In this document: in pieces, positions 1-7,730 of the stretch | Layout: each line of letters begins with the position of its first letter | Position numbering within the stretch: the first letter of the stretch is position 1 | Source of the DNA: DRKI01 sp011051875 | GTDB taxonomy: Bacteria; Desulfobacterota; Desulfobulbia; Desulfobulbales; Desulfobulbaceae | Length of the DNA stretch: 64,000 bases | Direction: 5' to 3' | Assembly: GCA_026990385.1 (NCBI GenBank) | Contig: JALXDL010000037.1 | Location: forward strand, 9,264-73,263 | Position numbers and translations under genes: made by a program | Notes under the pieces: generated by a model | The model's database searches: none | The model's input: the letters and a program-made list of their open reading frames with translations, nothing else | Told to the model about the DNA's origin: nothing

Positions 1-186
1 GATCTCGATCTCCTTGGCCACGGTGACACCGTCCTTGGTGATGACCGGCGCACCGAAAGACTTCTCGATCAGAACGTTCCGACCCTTGGGACCCAGGGTC
101 ACCTTGACGGCATTGGCCAGGGTGTTGACACCGGTCAGCATGGCCTCACGAGCCTTGGCACCGTATTTCAATTCTTTTGCAGACAT
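1..186 (-). CDS. groEL: Chaperonin GroEL, N-terminal 62 residues (cut by window edge)
   Basis: This is the start of the 60-kDa chaperonin, which folds proteins in an ATP-driven double ring together with GroES. The visible reading frame begins MSAKELKYG and contains the nucleotide-binding signature VTLGPKGRNV followed by GAPxITKDGVTVAKEIE, which is diagnostic of group I chaperonins. The start at 186 is preceded by an AGGAG-like site, and the gene follows groES by 48 bases in the usual groES-groEL order. The rest of the protein lies beyond the left edge, so completeness cannot be judged. Confidence 0.97.
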   Translation of the reverse strand, partial: MSAKELKYGAKAREAMLTGVNTLANAVKVTLGPKGRNVLIEKSFGAPVITKDGVTVAKEIEI

Positions 187-234
187 TTCTTTTCTCCTTT
201 ATTTCTTCAACAGCTAGCTTGATTGATGTTCCGT

Positions 235-525
235 TCAACCCTCAATGACACCGAGGATATCGTCCTCGCGCATGATGAGATAGTCCTCACCGTCCAGCTT
301 GACATCGGTTCCTCCATACTTGGAGAAGAGAACGCGGTCACCCACCTTCACATCCATGGCGATCCGCTCACCGGCATCGTTCATCTTTCCCGGACCCACC
401 GCGACGATCTCACCCTCGGCAGGCTTCTCCTTGGCAGTATCCGGAATGATGATGCCGCCTTTGGTCTTCTCCTCTTCCTCCAATCTCTTGACCAGGATAC
501 GGTCATTCAATGGACGAATCTTCAT
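235..525 (-). CDS. groES: Co-chaperonin GroES
   Basis: This 96-residue protein is the lid of the GroEL folding chamber. It begins MKIRPLNDRILVKR, carries the mobile-loop region (KTKGGIIIPDTA, about residues 22-33), and ends with the typical GEDYLIMREDDILGVIEG strand. The length matches the family. The frame is open further upstream to 654, but family alignment and an AGGAGG-type site directly before 525 fix the start here. The gene is followed by groEL and forms the standard heat-shock operon. I see no CIRCE repeat upstream, so HrcA control is not supported. Confidence 0.97.
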   Translation of the reverse strand: MKIRPLNDRILVKRLEEEEKTKGGIIIPDTAKEKPAEGEIVAVGPGKMNDAGERIAMDVKVGDRVLFSKYGGTDVKLDGEDYLIMREDDILGVIEG

Positions 526-655
526 GGACAATCCTCCTCTTTCGATAAGTTTTGAGTTTGAACATAATGAACCGGCAAGAGAGTTCCGGCTCTGCGGTCG
601 GTTCAGGCCGCGCACGTCGAACCGGAACGAAGTGGCAGTCTCTGGACTGCGCAAA

Positions 656-683
656 ACAATAGTGACGGTTTTTGAAAAATCAA
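656..683 (-). promoter_or_regulatory. Candidate promoter of groES-groEL
   Basis: On the minus strand TTGATT (683-678) and TATTGT (661-656) are separated by 16 bases and lie about 130 bases before groES. This fits a sigma-70 type promoter. No sigma-32 consensus or CIRCE element was recognised. The call rests on hexamer similarity only. Confidence 0.4.
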
Positions 684-778
684 GGGGAGAGGGCGGAAAA
701 ATTTTTTCCGCCCATCATGGTGAAATAAGGGAAAAGTCTGCTTCTGGCAAAAAGAGGGGGGATTTTTCCCGGGCCGGC

Positions 779-1864
779 TCAGCCGACGCGGACCCGCCAG
801 CCGTGCGGATCCTCCCGGTGGCCATACTGAATGGCCTGGAGCTCTTCGAAAAAACGTCTCGAGAGTTCACCGGTTTCACCGTTGTTGATTACGATGCTCC
901 GGTCGCGGTAGCGGAGTTCGCCGATGGGCGAGATGACCGCGGCCGTCCCGGAGCCGAACACCTCCTGCAGGGTGCCGTCTTCACTGGCCGCGACCACCTC
1001 GTCGATGGTGATGGGCCGCTCGCTGACCTGCATGCCCCAGTCCCTGCCAAGCTGCAGGACCGAGTCGCGGGTGATGCCCGGCAGGATGGTGCCGCCCAGG
1101 GGCGGGGTGATCAGTTCGCCGTTGATCACAAAAAAGATATTGGAGGTCCCCACCTCCTCTATGTACTTGCGCTCCACCGCGTCCAGCCAGAGGACCTGGG
1201 AGTATCCCTTGCGCTGGGCCTCGGTCAGGGCCTTGACGCTGGCGGCATAGTTGCCGGCGGTCTTGGCCTCGCCGACCCCGCCGGGCACAGCGCGGACATA
1301 GGTGTCCTCGACATAGATCTTCACCGGGTTGAAGCCCTCGGAATAGTAGGCGCCAACCGGGCTGTTGATGACAAAGAAAAGATACTCTTCCGAGGGCCGC
1401 AGGCCAAGTGCCGGCTCGGTGGCGATCATGGTCGGCCGAAGGTAGAGGGTGGCACCCTCGTTATCGGGCACCCAGTCCCGGTCCAGGTAGACCAGGGCCT
1501 TGAGGGCCTGCAGGGTCCGGTCCACCGGCACCCTGGGCATGCACATCCTGAGCGCCGACTGGTTGAGCCGCTCGAGATTCTCCCGGGGCCGGAACAGGTA
1601 GATCTGGTCGTCCTTTCCACGGTAGGCCTTGAGCCCCTCGAAGATGGCCTGGCCGTAATGAAAGACCATGGCCGCCGGATCGACGGAAAAATCCTGGTAC
1701 GGCTGGAGGCGGGCGTCGTGCCAGCCCTTTTCCCGGTTCCAGTGCATCACGAACATGTGATCGGAAAAGAACTGGCCAAAGCCGAGGTTGTCCTGGTCGG
1801 GTTTTTCCCGGCGCTGCTCTCCTGTCGCCTTGTGGAGTACTATCTCCAGATCAGTACCTAACAT
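779..1864 (-). CDS. ilvE: Branched-chain amino acid aminotransferase (class IV PLP enzyme)
   Basis: This 361-residue enzyme should transfer the amino group between glutamate and the keto acids of valine, leucine and isoleucine in the cytosol. It is a fold-type IV PLP enzyme of the long IlvE type: FHYGQAIFEGLKAYR near residues 68-82, the PLP-binding lysine in GEAKTAGNYA (Lys201), and EVGTSNIFFV further on. Length is usual for this subgroup. It stands alone, divergent from the transporter gene at 1957, with only about 90 bases between them, so both promoters must lie there. Substrate preference is inferred from family membership. The start at 1864 has a weak ribosome site, but no better ATG precedes the conserved region. 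Confidence 0.93.
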   Translation of the reverse strand: MLGTDLEIVLHKATGEQRREKPDQDNLGFGQFFSDHMFVMHWNREKGWHDARLQPYQDFSVDPAAMVFHYGQAIFEGLKAYRGKDDQIYLFRPRENLERLNQSALRMCMPRVPVDRTLQALKALVYLDRDWVPDNEGATLYLRPTMIATEPALGLRPSEEYLFFVINSPVGAYYSEGFNPVKIYVEDTYVRAVPGGVGEAKTAGNYAASVKALTEAQRKGYSQVLWLDAVERKYIEEVGTSNIFFVINGELITPPLGGTILPGITRDSVLQLGRDWGMQVSERPITIDEVVAASEDGTLQEVFGSGTAAVISPIGELRYRDRSIVINNGETGELSRRFFEELQAIQYGHREDPHGWRVRVG

Positions 1865-1956
1865 CTCTCTATCCCATGCAATCTCGTAAACCGATTTTCT
1901 TTTTACGCCGGAGCGGGTACAATGCGGAAAAAATCACCCCCCCAACGTAACCTTCC

Positions 1957-3099
1957 ATGCAACCACGTGAGCCATTGGAAAATTCAGTTGCGAAGCCAAG
2001 CTCTCCCCCACCTGCCGACGACGACCGTCGCAGGCCCCTCCACCCGGTACAGGCCAGGTATTTCCTGTTTGTCTTCCTGCTCACCATCCTCCTGCTTGGC
2101 TGGGTCCTGTGGCCCTTCTGGCAGCTCCTGGTACTGGCATTCCTGCTGGCGGGTATCTTCAGGCCGATCTACAACTGGCTGTGCCGCTGGGTCTCTCCCT
2201 GGCTGGCCTCCTGTCTCACCTGTGCCATCATCGTGCTCATCGTCTTCGTGCCCCTGACCTTCTGCATCGGCGCCCTGTCAACCGAGGCGCTGAACATCTA
2301 CCAACTTGGCAAGGACAGCAACCTGCTGCTGAAACTGCAACAGTTCATCCAGAATAATACATTGATAGGGCAGGCACAAGAAGTACTCGCCGGTTTTAAT
2401 CTGAATTTCGAGCCTGCAGACGTCACCGGCCTGGTCTCCGACCTGAGCAAGATGGCCGGCCTCTTTGTCTATAACCAGGCCTCGGCCTGGGCCGCCAACA
2501 TCCTGAGCTTTGTCCTCCAGTTCTGTATCCTGATCCTGGTGGCCTTTTTCCTGCTCATCGACATGGACCGGCTCATCACATTCCTGACCCGCCTCTCTCC
2601 CCTGCCCGACGACCAGGACGACCTGCTCATGCGGAAATTTCTCGAGATCTCGGGGATCATCCTGGTTGGCAACGGGGTCAGCGGCGTGCTGCAGGGCGTG
2701 CTCGGCGGCACCTTTTTCGCCATCCTCGGCCTCAAGTCACCGGTCCTCTGGGGCGCGGTCATGGCCGTGCTTGCCTTTCTGCCCATCTTCGGCATAGGCC
2801 TGATCCTGCTGCCGACCGCCGGCATTCTGCTCATGAACGGTCACACCATGCAGGCGATCATCACCGTGATCTTTTACGTGATCCTCTCTTTTTCCGTGGA
2901 ATACCTGCTCAAGCCCAAGTTTGTCGGCAGCCAGGTCAAGATGCACACCCTCCTGGTCTTCCTGGCCATCATCGGCGGCATGAGCCTGTTCGGGGTACTG
3001 GGCATCATCTACGGCCCCTTGATCGTCACCGCCTTCCTGACCCTGTCCGAGATGTATATCAACGAGTACCGGCCCTATCTTGATCAGAAGACGGAATAA
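1957..3099 (+). CDS. AI-2E/PerM family membrane transporter
   Basis: This 380-residue protein has about eight hydrophobic segments: a pair after residue 35, one near 85-105, another around 180, and a cluster between 235 and 350. The central soluble stretch between the second and third hairpins is typical of the AI-2E exporter (PerM, DUF20) family. The C-terminal motif GxLGIIYGPLIVTAFLTL is characteristic. Members move small solutes such as autoinducer-2 or ions, but the substrate of most is unknown and nothing here identifies it. A proline-rich cytoplasmic N-terminus of about 30 residues precedes the first helix. The gene is monocistronic and divergent from ilvE. Confidence 0.88.
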   Translation: MQPREPLENSVAKPSSPPPADDDRRRPLHPVQARYFLFVFLLTILLLGWVLWPFWQLLVLAFLLAGIFRPIYNWLCRWVSPWLASCLTCAIIVLIVFVPLTFCIGALSTEALNIYQLGKDSNLLLKLQQFIQNNTLIGQAQEVLAGFNLNFEPADVTGLVSDLSKMAGLFVYNQASAWAANILSFVLQFCILILVAFFLLIDMDRLITFLTRLSPLPDDQDDLLMRKFLEISGIILVGNGVSGVLQGVLGGTFFAILGLKSPVLWGAVMAVLAFLPIFGIGLILLPTAGILLMNGHTMQAIITVIFYVILSFSVEYLLKPKFVGSQVKMHTLLVFLAIIGGMSLFGVLGIIYGPLIVTAFLTLSEMYINEYRPYLDQKTE

Positions 3100-3146
3100 A
3101 CATTCCGGCCGCAGGCGCAAGCCGATCCGGTTTCCCGGGTTCCGAC

Positions 3147-3178
3147 AAAAAAAGCCGGACAACTCGACGTTGTCCGGC
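3147..3178 (-). terminator. Intrinsic terminator of tRNA-Pro
   Basis: A perfect 10-bp stem (GCCGGACAAC, 3154-3163, with its complement at 3169-3178) and a 5-base loop is followed on the minus strand by seven T residues (3153-3147). It lies 25 bases past the tRNA-Pro 3' end. It faces the end of the plus-strand transporter gene. Confidence 0.85.
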
Positions 3179-3203
3179 GTGTCCGTCCCGGTGAGGATGG
3201 GAT

Positions 3204-3281
<78 letters not shown>

Positions 3282-3312
3282 TTCCCGGTAATTCCCTGAA
3301 AAAAGTGGGTAT

Positions 3313-3341
3313 CCAATACCGGTTTTTCCGATCCTGCGCAA
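3313..3341 (-). promoter_or_regulatory. Candidate promoter of tRNA-Pro
   Basis: Minus-strand TTGCGC (3341-3336) and TATTGG (3318-3313) are spaced by 17 bases and lie 32 bases before the tRNA. The -35 and -10 matches are moderate. Confidence 0.35.
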
Positions 3342-3360
3342 GCCTTTTTTCAACTTTCTC

Positions 3361-3389
3361 TTGACGGGTTTTTTCCTCTATGCTAATAA
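3361..3389 (+). promoter_or_regulatory. Promoter of tRNA-Asn
   Basis: TTGACG (3361-3366) and TAATAA (3384-3389) are separated by exactly 17 bases. They lie about 60 bases before the tRNA-Asn gene on the same strand. This is a near-consensus sigma-70 promoter in otherwise empty DNA. Confidence 0.65.
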
Positions 3390-3448
3390 GGTTGCCTTGT
3401 AGCGCCGCGGCCGCTCAAGCTTGCGGCGTCGTACATCCAGAGTTCCGT

Positions 3449-3524
3449 TCCTCGGTAGCTCAGCTGGTAGAGCAGGTGGCTGTTAACCACCCTGTCGGGG
3501 GTTCGAGTCCCTCCCGAGGAGCCA
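3449..3524 (+). tRNA. tRNA-Asn, anticodon GTT
   Basis: Acceptor TCCTCGG (3449-3455) pairs with CCGAGGA (3514-3520), then discriminator G and an encoded CCA (3522-3524). The anticodon loop CTGTTAA gives GTT, decoding AAC/AAT. The T-arm contains GGTTCGAGTCC. All arms fold without mismatch problems. Confidence 0.97.
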
Positions 3525-3565
3525 GATTACAATCCGCCAATTTGGGCGGTTCTTAGTTAACGCAG

Positions 3566-3595
3566 AACCCCGACGGGTGACCCCGTCGGGGTTTT
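3566..3595 (+). terminator. Intrinsic terminator after tRNA-Asn
   Basis: A 12-bp perfect stem (AACCCCGACGGG at 3566-3577 with its complement at 3582-3593) and a TGAC loop ends in a T run. It lies 42 bases after the tRNA. A smaller CCGCC/GGCGG hairpin sits just before it. Confidence 0.85.
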
Positions 3596-3599
3596 GTCG

Positions 3600-4027
3600 T
3601 TCCCACCCTGTTTCTCACGCAGGTACACGCCTCCACGCACCCTCGCCGATTCTCCGTTTCATGGCAACTCCTTCGGGGGCCCGCGCCGACCCCCCTCCGC
3701 CTTTGCGACCGAAAACCCGCACAAATCTCCTCCGGGTTCTCCGTTTCTTGTTCGCCGTCACTTGACAGGCCTACATCCAGAATCCTTTTTTCGCTGTGAC
3801 GCAGCAGGCATGGTGTTTTCGGGCCTTGCAGCAGATCGCTTGTGAACTATGCGGGCTAGCCGCCATTGCGGTTCGGCAGCCCGCCCGACGGCAGGGCCGG
3901 GGCGGAAAGGGTGTCGCCGGCCCTGTCCCGAAAACAGCTCTCTCCCCGAACAGGTAACCGCGGACTCCGCCGGCCCGGCGAGGTCTTTTGCGCATAGCGC
4001 TTATCAACAAATTAATGGAGGTGCAGG
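3600..4027. other. Non-coding stretch before the octaheme cytochrome
   Basis: No open frame here has a credible start or codon pattern. The only clear element is a strong ribosome-binding site (GGAGGTGCAGG) ending just before the cytochrome start at 4028. A promoter for that gene is presumably here, but I could not pick one with confidence. Confidence 0.5.
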
Positions 4028-5278
4028 ATGAAAAAAGGAAGGCGCTGTTTGTTGTTGTTGATCTCGATCGCCTGTTTTGCCGTCGCGGGTGTGTCCATGG
4101 CGCAGGCCAAGCCCTCGGCATGCGAGACATGCCATGCCAAGATAACCCCCGGCATTGTGAAGGATTTCAACCGGGGCAAGATGTCCAAGGCCCTGACCTG
4201 CATCGCCTGTCATGGCAAGAGCCATGTCAGCGAGAACGATGTGGCCAAGGCCAAGCTGCCCACGATCAGCACCTGCAAGAAATGCCATGCCAAGCGGGTC
4301 AAGGAGTACATGGGAGGCAAGCACGCCCTGGGCCTGCTGCCGATCACGGCCTTTCCCGGCTTTGCCCACCAGCAGCCGCAGGCCTTCATCGCCGGCCAGA
4401 AAGGCTGCAACGGCTGCCACAACCTGGGCGTCACCGACGAGAGTGTCCTGAACAGCAAGGTGCGCAAATACTACAGGTACGGCATGGACTGCCAGAACTG
4501 CCACACCCGCCATGCCTTCTCGAAAGAAGAGGCCCTGCAGCCGGAGGCCTGCAACAGTTGCCACACCGGCTTTGACCATGCCCAGTGGGAGATGTGGTTC
4601 CACTCAAAGCATGGCGCCGCCTATGTGACCGACCGTAAGGCCCACCGGGGCCCGACCTGCCAGGATTGCCACATGCCCGACGGCAAGCACGGCGTCATGA
4701 CCGCCTGGGGCTTCCTGGCCCTGAGGCTGCCCGAGGCCGACAAGGAGTGGATGGGCTACCGGGTGACCATCCTACAGGCCCTTGGCGTTCTCGATGCCAA
4801 TGGCAAGCCGACCAAGCGCCTTGACGTGGTCAAAAAGGCCAACATGGTCCGCCTGACCAAGGCCTCCTGGGATGCCCAGAGGGCAAAGATGGAGGCCGTG
4901 TGCCAGAAATGCCACTCTGCAACCTTTGCCAAAGAAAATCTCAAGAATGCCGACCAGATGATCAAGGCATCGGACAAGATCCTGTCCCAGGCCATTGACC
5001 TGGTGGCTGGCCTCTACAAGGATGGCATCATCAAGGAAAAGACCAACCAGGCAACCTTCCCCTATCCCGACCTGCTGACCTTCTACGAGGTCAACACCAC
5101 CATAGAGCAGAAGCTCTACGAGATGTTCATGGACTACCGCATGAAGACCTACCAGGCCGCCTTCCACATCATGCCCGACTACACGACCTGGTACGGCTAT
5201 GCCAAGATGAAACAGACCCTGGTCGAGATGAAGGAGCTGGCCAGGAACATGCGGGCAGCGGCCGGGCAGAAGAGCTGA
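4028..5278 (+). CDS. Octaheme c-type cytochrome of the hydroxylamine oxidoreductase family
   Basis: This 416-residue exported protein has a signal peptide (about residues 1-27, ending SMAQA) and exactly eight CxxCH heme sites, at Cys 32, 58, 83, 127, 155, 175, 211 and 292. Seven are packed in the first 215 residues and the eighth follows a gap of about 75 residues, before a long heme-free helical C-terminus. That pattern is typical of HAO-type octaheme cytochromes. In anaerobes such proteins usually work in the reductive direction, turning hydroxylamine or nitrite to ammonia. A WYGYAKMK segment near residue 390 lies where the cross-linking tyrosine of true oxidases would be sought, and alignment is needed. 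At 416 residues it is shorter than nitrifier HAO. No electron-donor gene is adjacent. Confidence 0.85.
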   Translation: MKKGRRCLLLLISIACFAVAGVSMAQAKPSACETCHAKITPGIVKDFNRGKMSKALTCIACHGKSHVSENDVAKAKLPTISTCKKCHAKRVKEYMGGKHALGLLPITAFPGFAHQQPQAFIAGQKGCNGCHNLGVTDESVLNSKVRKYYRYGMDCQNCHTRHAFSKEEALQPEACNSCHTGFDHAQWEMWFHSKHGAAYVTDRKAHRGPTCQDCHMPDGKHGVMTAWGFLALRLPEADKEWMGYRVTILQALGVLDANGKPTKRLDVVKKANMVRLTKASWDAQRAKMEAVCQKCHSATFAKENLKNADQMIKASDKILSQAIDLVAGLYKDGIIKEKTNQATFPYPDLLTFYEVNTTIEQKLYEMFMDYRMKTYQAAFHIMPDYTTWYGYAKMKQTLVEMKELARNMRAAAGQKS

Positions 5279-5287
5279 TGCACCACT

Positions 5288-5313
5288 CGTTCCCCGGTTT
5301 CTTCCGGGGAACG
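5288..5313. terminator. Hairpin between the cytochrome and the radical SAM gene
   Basis: A perfect 10-bp stem (CGTTCCCCGG, 5288-5297, and its complement at 5304-5313) with a 6-base loop starts 10 bases after the cytochrome stop. There is no T run on either strand, so it may stabilise the mRNA end rather than terminate on its own. Confidence 0.5.
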
Positions 5314-5423
5314 ACACCTGCACGGACATGGGCGATCCCTGTCCGGAAGTCGTCAGGGGGGCGGGCAGCCGTCCGCCCCCCTGTGTTTACCCCTTGGAGC
5401 CTTACCGGTTCCGGTGCCCGGGC

Positions 5424-6425
5424 TCAGCCGGCAGCGGAGCCGGCCAGGGCCCTGTACAGTTCGCAGGCCAGTGGTCGGGCCGCGGGGCTGTAATGGCCCC
5501 GGCTCGGGCAGTCACCGGGACACCTGGAGGCAATGGCACAGGCGCCACAGTCTGCCGACGACAGCCTGATCGCGGTCAGCGGTTTGCCGGCGGCAGGGCG
5601 CGGAGCGTCCAGGGTGCCCAGGGAGAAGAACGGATCATACATGGTCTGGCCGCAGGGGTAGAGTTCGCCCTCCGGGGTCACGGCAAGGCTCTGGCCGACA
5701 GCGGCATGGCAGAAAGGCTGTTGCTTGTTGTCCGGGCGCCGCTTGTCGCGCAGCAGGTCCAGCTCCCGCAATGCCACGGGAACCCGCCGTCCCTGGTTGA
5801 CCATGTCCAGGACCGCTGCCAGCCGGGCCACCCCCTGGCGCAGCGCGGCCGGAGAGGGCGGCCGGATCCCCCCTTCCTGCGCCCGCCCCTTTGCCACCAG
5901 CAGGTCAAGGCCGATGCCGCGGCAGTGGGCATAACCTGCCAGCATGAGCGCCAGCCTGTCCAGGAACAGGACATTTTCCGCACTCACCACCGTTGTCACC
6001 CGGAAGGGAATCCCGCGGGAATCCAGCAGGGCAAGCCCGCGCAGGGTCTGGTCGGCCCCGCCCCGCAGCCGCTCCTGTATCTCCGGTGTCCCGTCCAGGC
6101 TGACCCCCACCCGGATCCGGAAAGATCTCAAGATGCCAACCAGCTCCTCGGTGAGCAGGGTCGCGTTGGTCTGGATGGCCACCGAAGGCGGGCAAGCCAT
6201 CTGTCGGCACCGCTGCCCGATGCGGCGGATCTTCTCCGGAACCAAGGTCGGCTCGCCGCCGGTGATCTGGACATGCCGCGGCCCTGATGCCGCCGCGACC
6301 AGGTCCAGGGCCCGCTCCAGGACCCTGTCCGGCATGTCACGGTGCCCCCCTGCCCCAAGGTAGCAGTAGGAACAGCGCAGGTTGCACCGACTGGTAACGG
6401 CCAGGATGAGATACCTGGTCTTCAT
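5424..6425 (-). CDS. Radical SAM/SPASM domain protein
   Basis: This 333-residue protein opens with the radical SAM cluster CNLRCSYC (Cys14, 18, 21), followed by GGEP near residue 57 for SAM binding. The C-terminal 90 residues hold a cysteine-rich SPASM region (FCHAA, PCGQ, CGAC, RCPGDC) that would bind auxiliary iron-sulfur clusters. Proteins of this layout are anaerobic sulfatase-maturating enzymes or maturases of ribosomally made peptides and quinohemoproteins. No sulfatase or obvious cysteine-rich precursor peptide lies beside it, so the substrate is unknown. It converges on the octaheme cytochrome, and whether the two are related functionally is open. Confidence 0.85.
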   Translation of the reverse strand: MKTRYLILAVTSRCNLRCSYCYLGAGGHRDMPDRVLERALDLVAAASGPRHVQITGGEPTLVPEKIRRIGQRCRQMACPPSVAIQTNATLLTEELVGILRSFRIRVGVSLDGTPEIQERLRGGADQTLRGLALLDSRGIPFRVTTVVSAENVLFLDRLALMLAGYAHCRGIGLDLLVAKGRAQEGGIRPPSPAALRQGVARLAAVLDMVNQGRRVPVALRELDLLRDKRRPDNKQQPFCHAAVGQSLAVTPEGELYPCGQTMYDPFFSLGTLDAPRPAAGKPLTAIRLSSADCGACAIASRCPGDCPSRGHYSPAARPLACELYRALAGSAAG

Positions 6426-6962
6426 GACACCATCCGGGGCAAAACTTCCGGAGACGCTTCAGCAGCCCTCTTCACCTCTTGCTTCTCCCATGGCGCCACG
6501 TTCGACAGCTTCCGATCCCGCCTGACCGATCCGCCCGGTCCTTTCCCATCCACTTCCCAGCAGATATCCAGGCGCACCCTCTCTGCAGCCGGGATATTGA
6601 GGCCGACGAGTCGACCTGCATGTCTGCCCTCTCCTTGGGCAGGAGGTTGATTCTCAGTAAATGGGTGGTGCAGGACCTGCCACCGAATGTGAAACCCAAG
6701 ACAGACCGCTTATCCAAGAGCTGCCGGCGCTGTATGGCAGGAAGGGCGAATTAAGTTTCGTCATGAACTACTTTTTTGCTTGACACCTGGCCACCTCCCA
6801 AGTGGCAAGATATTATTTTTCTATAATTATATTATACTTGTTATTCACTTTATCACGGACGCCCGCCTGATTTGTGCATGGTTATTACTTTTGGGCATTC
6901 ATTTATTTGGGAGTTTCCCGGCAAATTGCTTTTGGTCGTCATTTGAAGAGGCTTGGAATTTT
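6426..6962. other. AT-rich non-coding stretch at the left end of the cassette island
   Basis: No convincing gene is present. It holds the left copy of the 164-bp repeat (6641-6804). It then switches abruptly to AT-rich DNA around 6780, marking the edge between the GC-rich backbone and the imported-looking island. Confidence 0.6.
6641..6804. repeat. 164-bp imperfect direct repeat, copy 1
   Basis: It aligns without length change to 7561-7724, from GGTTGA near its left end to the final AAGTG. The most conserved core is around CTGCCACCGAAT, AAACCCAAGACAG and AGAGCTGCCGGCG. It lies downstream of the cassette gene at 6963-7517, where the attC of that gene is expected. Similarity stops exactly where copy 2 enters its core site, so this copy looks like an attC that lost its ends. 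Confidence 0.8.
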
Positions 6963-7517
6963 CTATTGACTACAGGTGCGGTCGGTCAGATGGGCATCAA
7001 GCCATGAGCGCAGCCTTTTCGCCTCTTCTCTCTTCAGATAGCCGCCAATCGTTACATATGGAGTGTTCTTTTCTATAAACCAGAAGAGCTTTTCAGTATG
7101 AAACAGAACTTTTACGCAAAATCCTTTTGTTGTTGCCGAGCTGATGGCGGGAGTAGTTTGCCTCCTATACACAACAAAAGGTACGACACTGAAACCTTTT
7201 ATCTTTTTCAGAGAAAACCGTCTCTTTCTCGGGATAATATTAAGAAACTTTTCGACAATTATCATGTCGCCATTGTTGATTTTTACCACCTGACCAAAAG
7301 AAAACCACTTATACCATTGATTCAAAAAGAAAACCGCAAGCGGTAAACAAGGTAATGGCATGAGCATAACAGGCCACGGAGCATCTCCCGTAACAATAAT
7401 CAACTCAACAAGTACCATAAACAGGAGCATAAAAACGCTCCAAAACAACATGTCCAAGGAAACTTGACTCTTGGACAAAATGATGTGTATCGTATTCCGA
7501 TCAAGTTCTTTCAGCAT
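6963..7517 (-). CDS. Small membrane protein in a cassette
   Basis: This 184-residue protein has two hydrophobic helices near residues 22-45 and 48-68. A soluble part follows, rich in basic residues (FLNIIPRKRRFSLKKIKGF), ending in a possible strand/helix domain. The layout resembles PH-like or DUF membrane anchors, but I do not recognise the family. The DNA is clearly more AT-rich than the flanking chromosome. Its start codon (7517-7515) is embedded in the GTTATGC core of the upstream attC site. No ribosome site is evident, so it may be a leader or read-through start. Confidence 0.65.
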   Translation of the reverse strand: MLKELDRNTIHIILSKSQVSLDMLFWSVFMLLFMVLVELIIVTGDAPWPVMLMPLPCLPLAVFFLNQWYKWFSFGQVVKINNGDMIIVEKFLNIIPRKRRFSLKKIKGFSVVPFVVYRRQTTPAISSATTKGFCVKVLFHTEKLFWFIEKNTPYVTIGGYLKREEAKRLRSWLDAHLTDRTCSQ

Positions 7518-7730
7518 AACACAAGGGGCTCAAAGGTGGCCCAACCCTCATCCTGCTGATCAGGGGTTGAGCCTCATTAAGTGTTTAGTACAGAATCTGC
7601 CACCGAATATGAAACCCAAGACAGGCCGCTTGTCAAAGAGCTGCCGGCGTGCAGGGCCGGAAGGGCGTATTAAGTTTCGTCACGAACTATTTTTCTTGCT
7701 TGACAACCGGGGGCCCTCTAAGTGTTATGC
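7514..7730 (-). repeat. Integron attC-like recombination site, long form (217 bp)
   Basis: In the direction of the genes it starts with core GCATAAC (7730-7724), overlapping the stop codon of the gene ending at 7725. It ends with the complementary core GTTATGC (7520-7514) in which the next gene starts. The bases inside both cores (CACTTAGAGGGCC versus GGGCC..TGAGCCCC..GTG) are imperfectly complementary, as attC arms are. Between the arms lies the 164-bp repeat. Core pairs immediately flanking a gene boundary are the hallmark of gene cassettes. Confidence 0.7.
7561..7724. repeat. 164-bp imperfect direct repeat, copy 2
   Basis: This is the second copy of the repeat seen at 6641-6804, with the same length and roughly three-quarters identity by eye. 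It fills the space between the two attC cores. The copies are 920 bases apart and enclose one complete cassette gene. No transposase and no terminal inverted repeats bounding the unit were seen. Confidence 0.8.

Noticed and set aside
540..780. CIRCE (HrcA) operator upstream of groES
   Set aside because: The required 9-bp inverted repeat TTAGCACTC/GAGTGCTAA is absent.
299..1861. A 520-codon plus-strand frame over groES and ilvE
   Set aside because: Antisense to two certain genes and without family resemblance or ribosome site.
6641..7724. An insertion sequence or MITE with 164-bp ends
   Set aside because: The copies are direct, not inverted, no target duplication is visible, and the enclosed gene is not a transposase.
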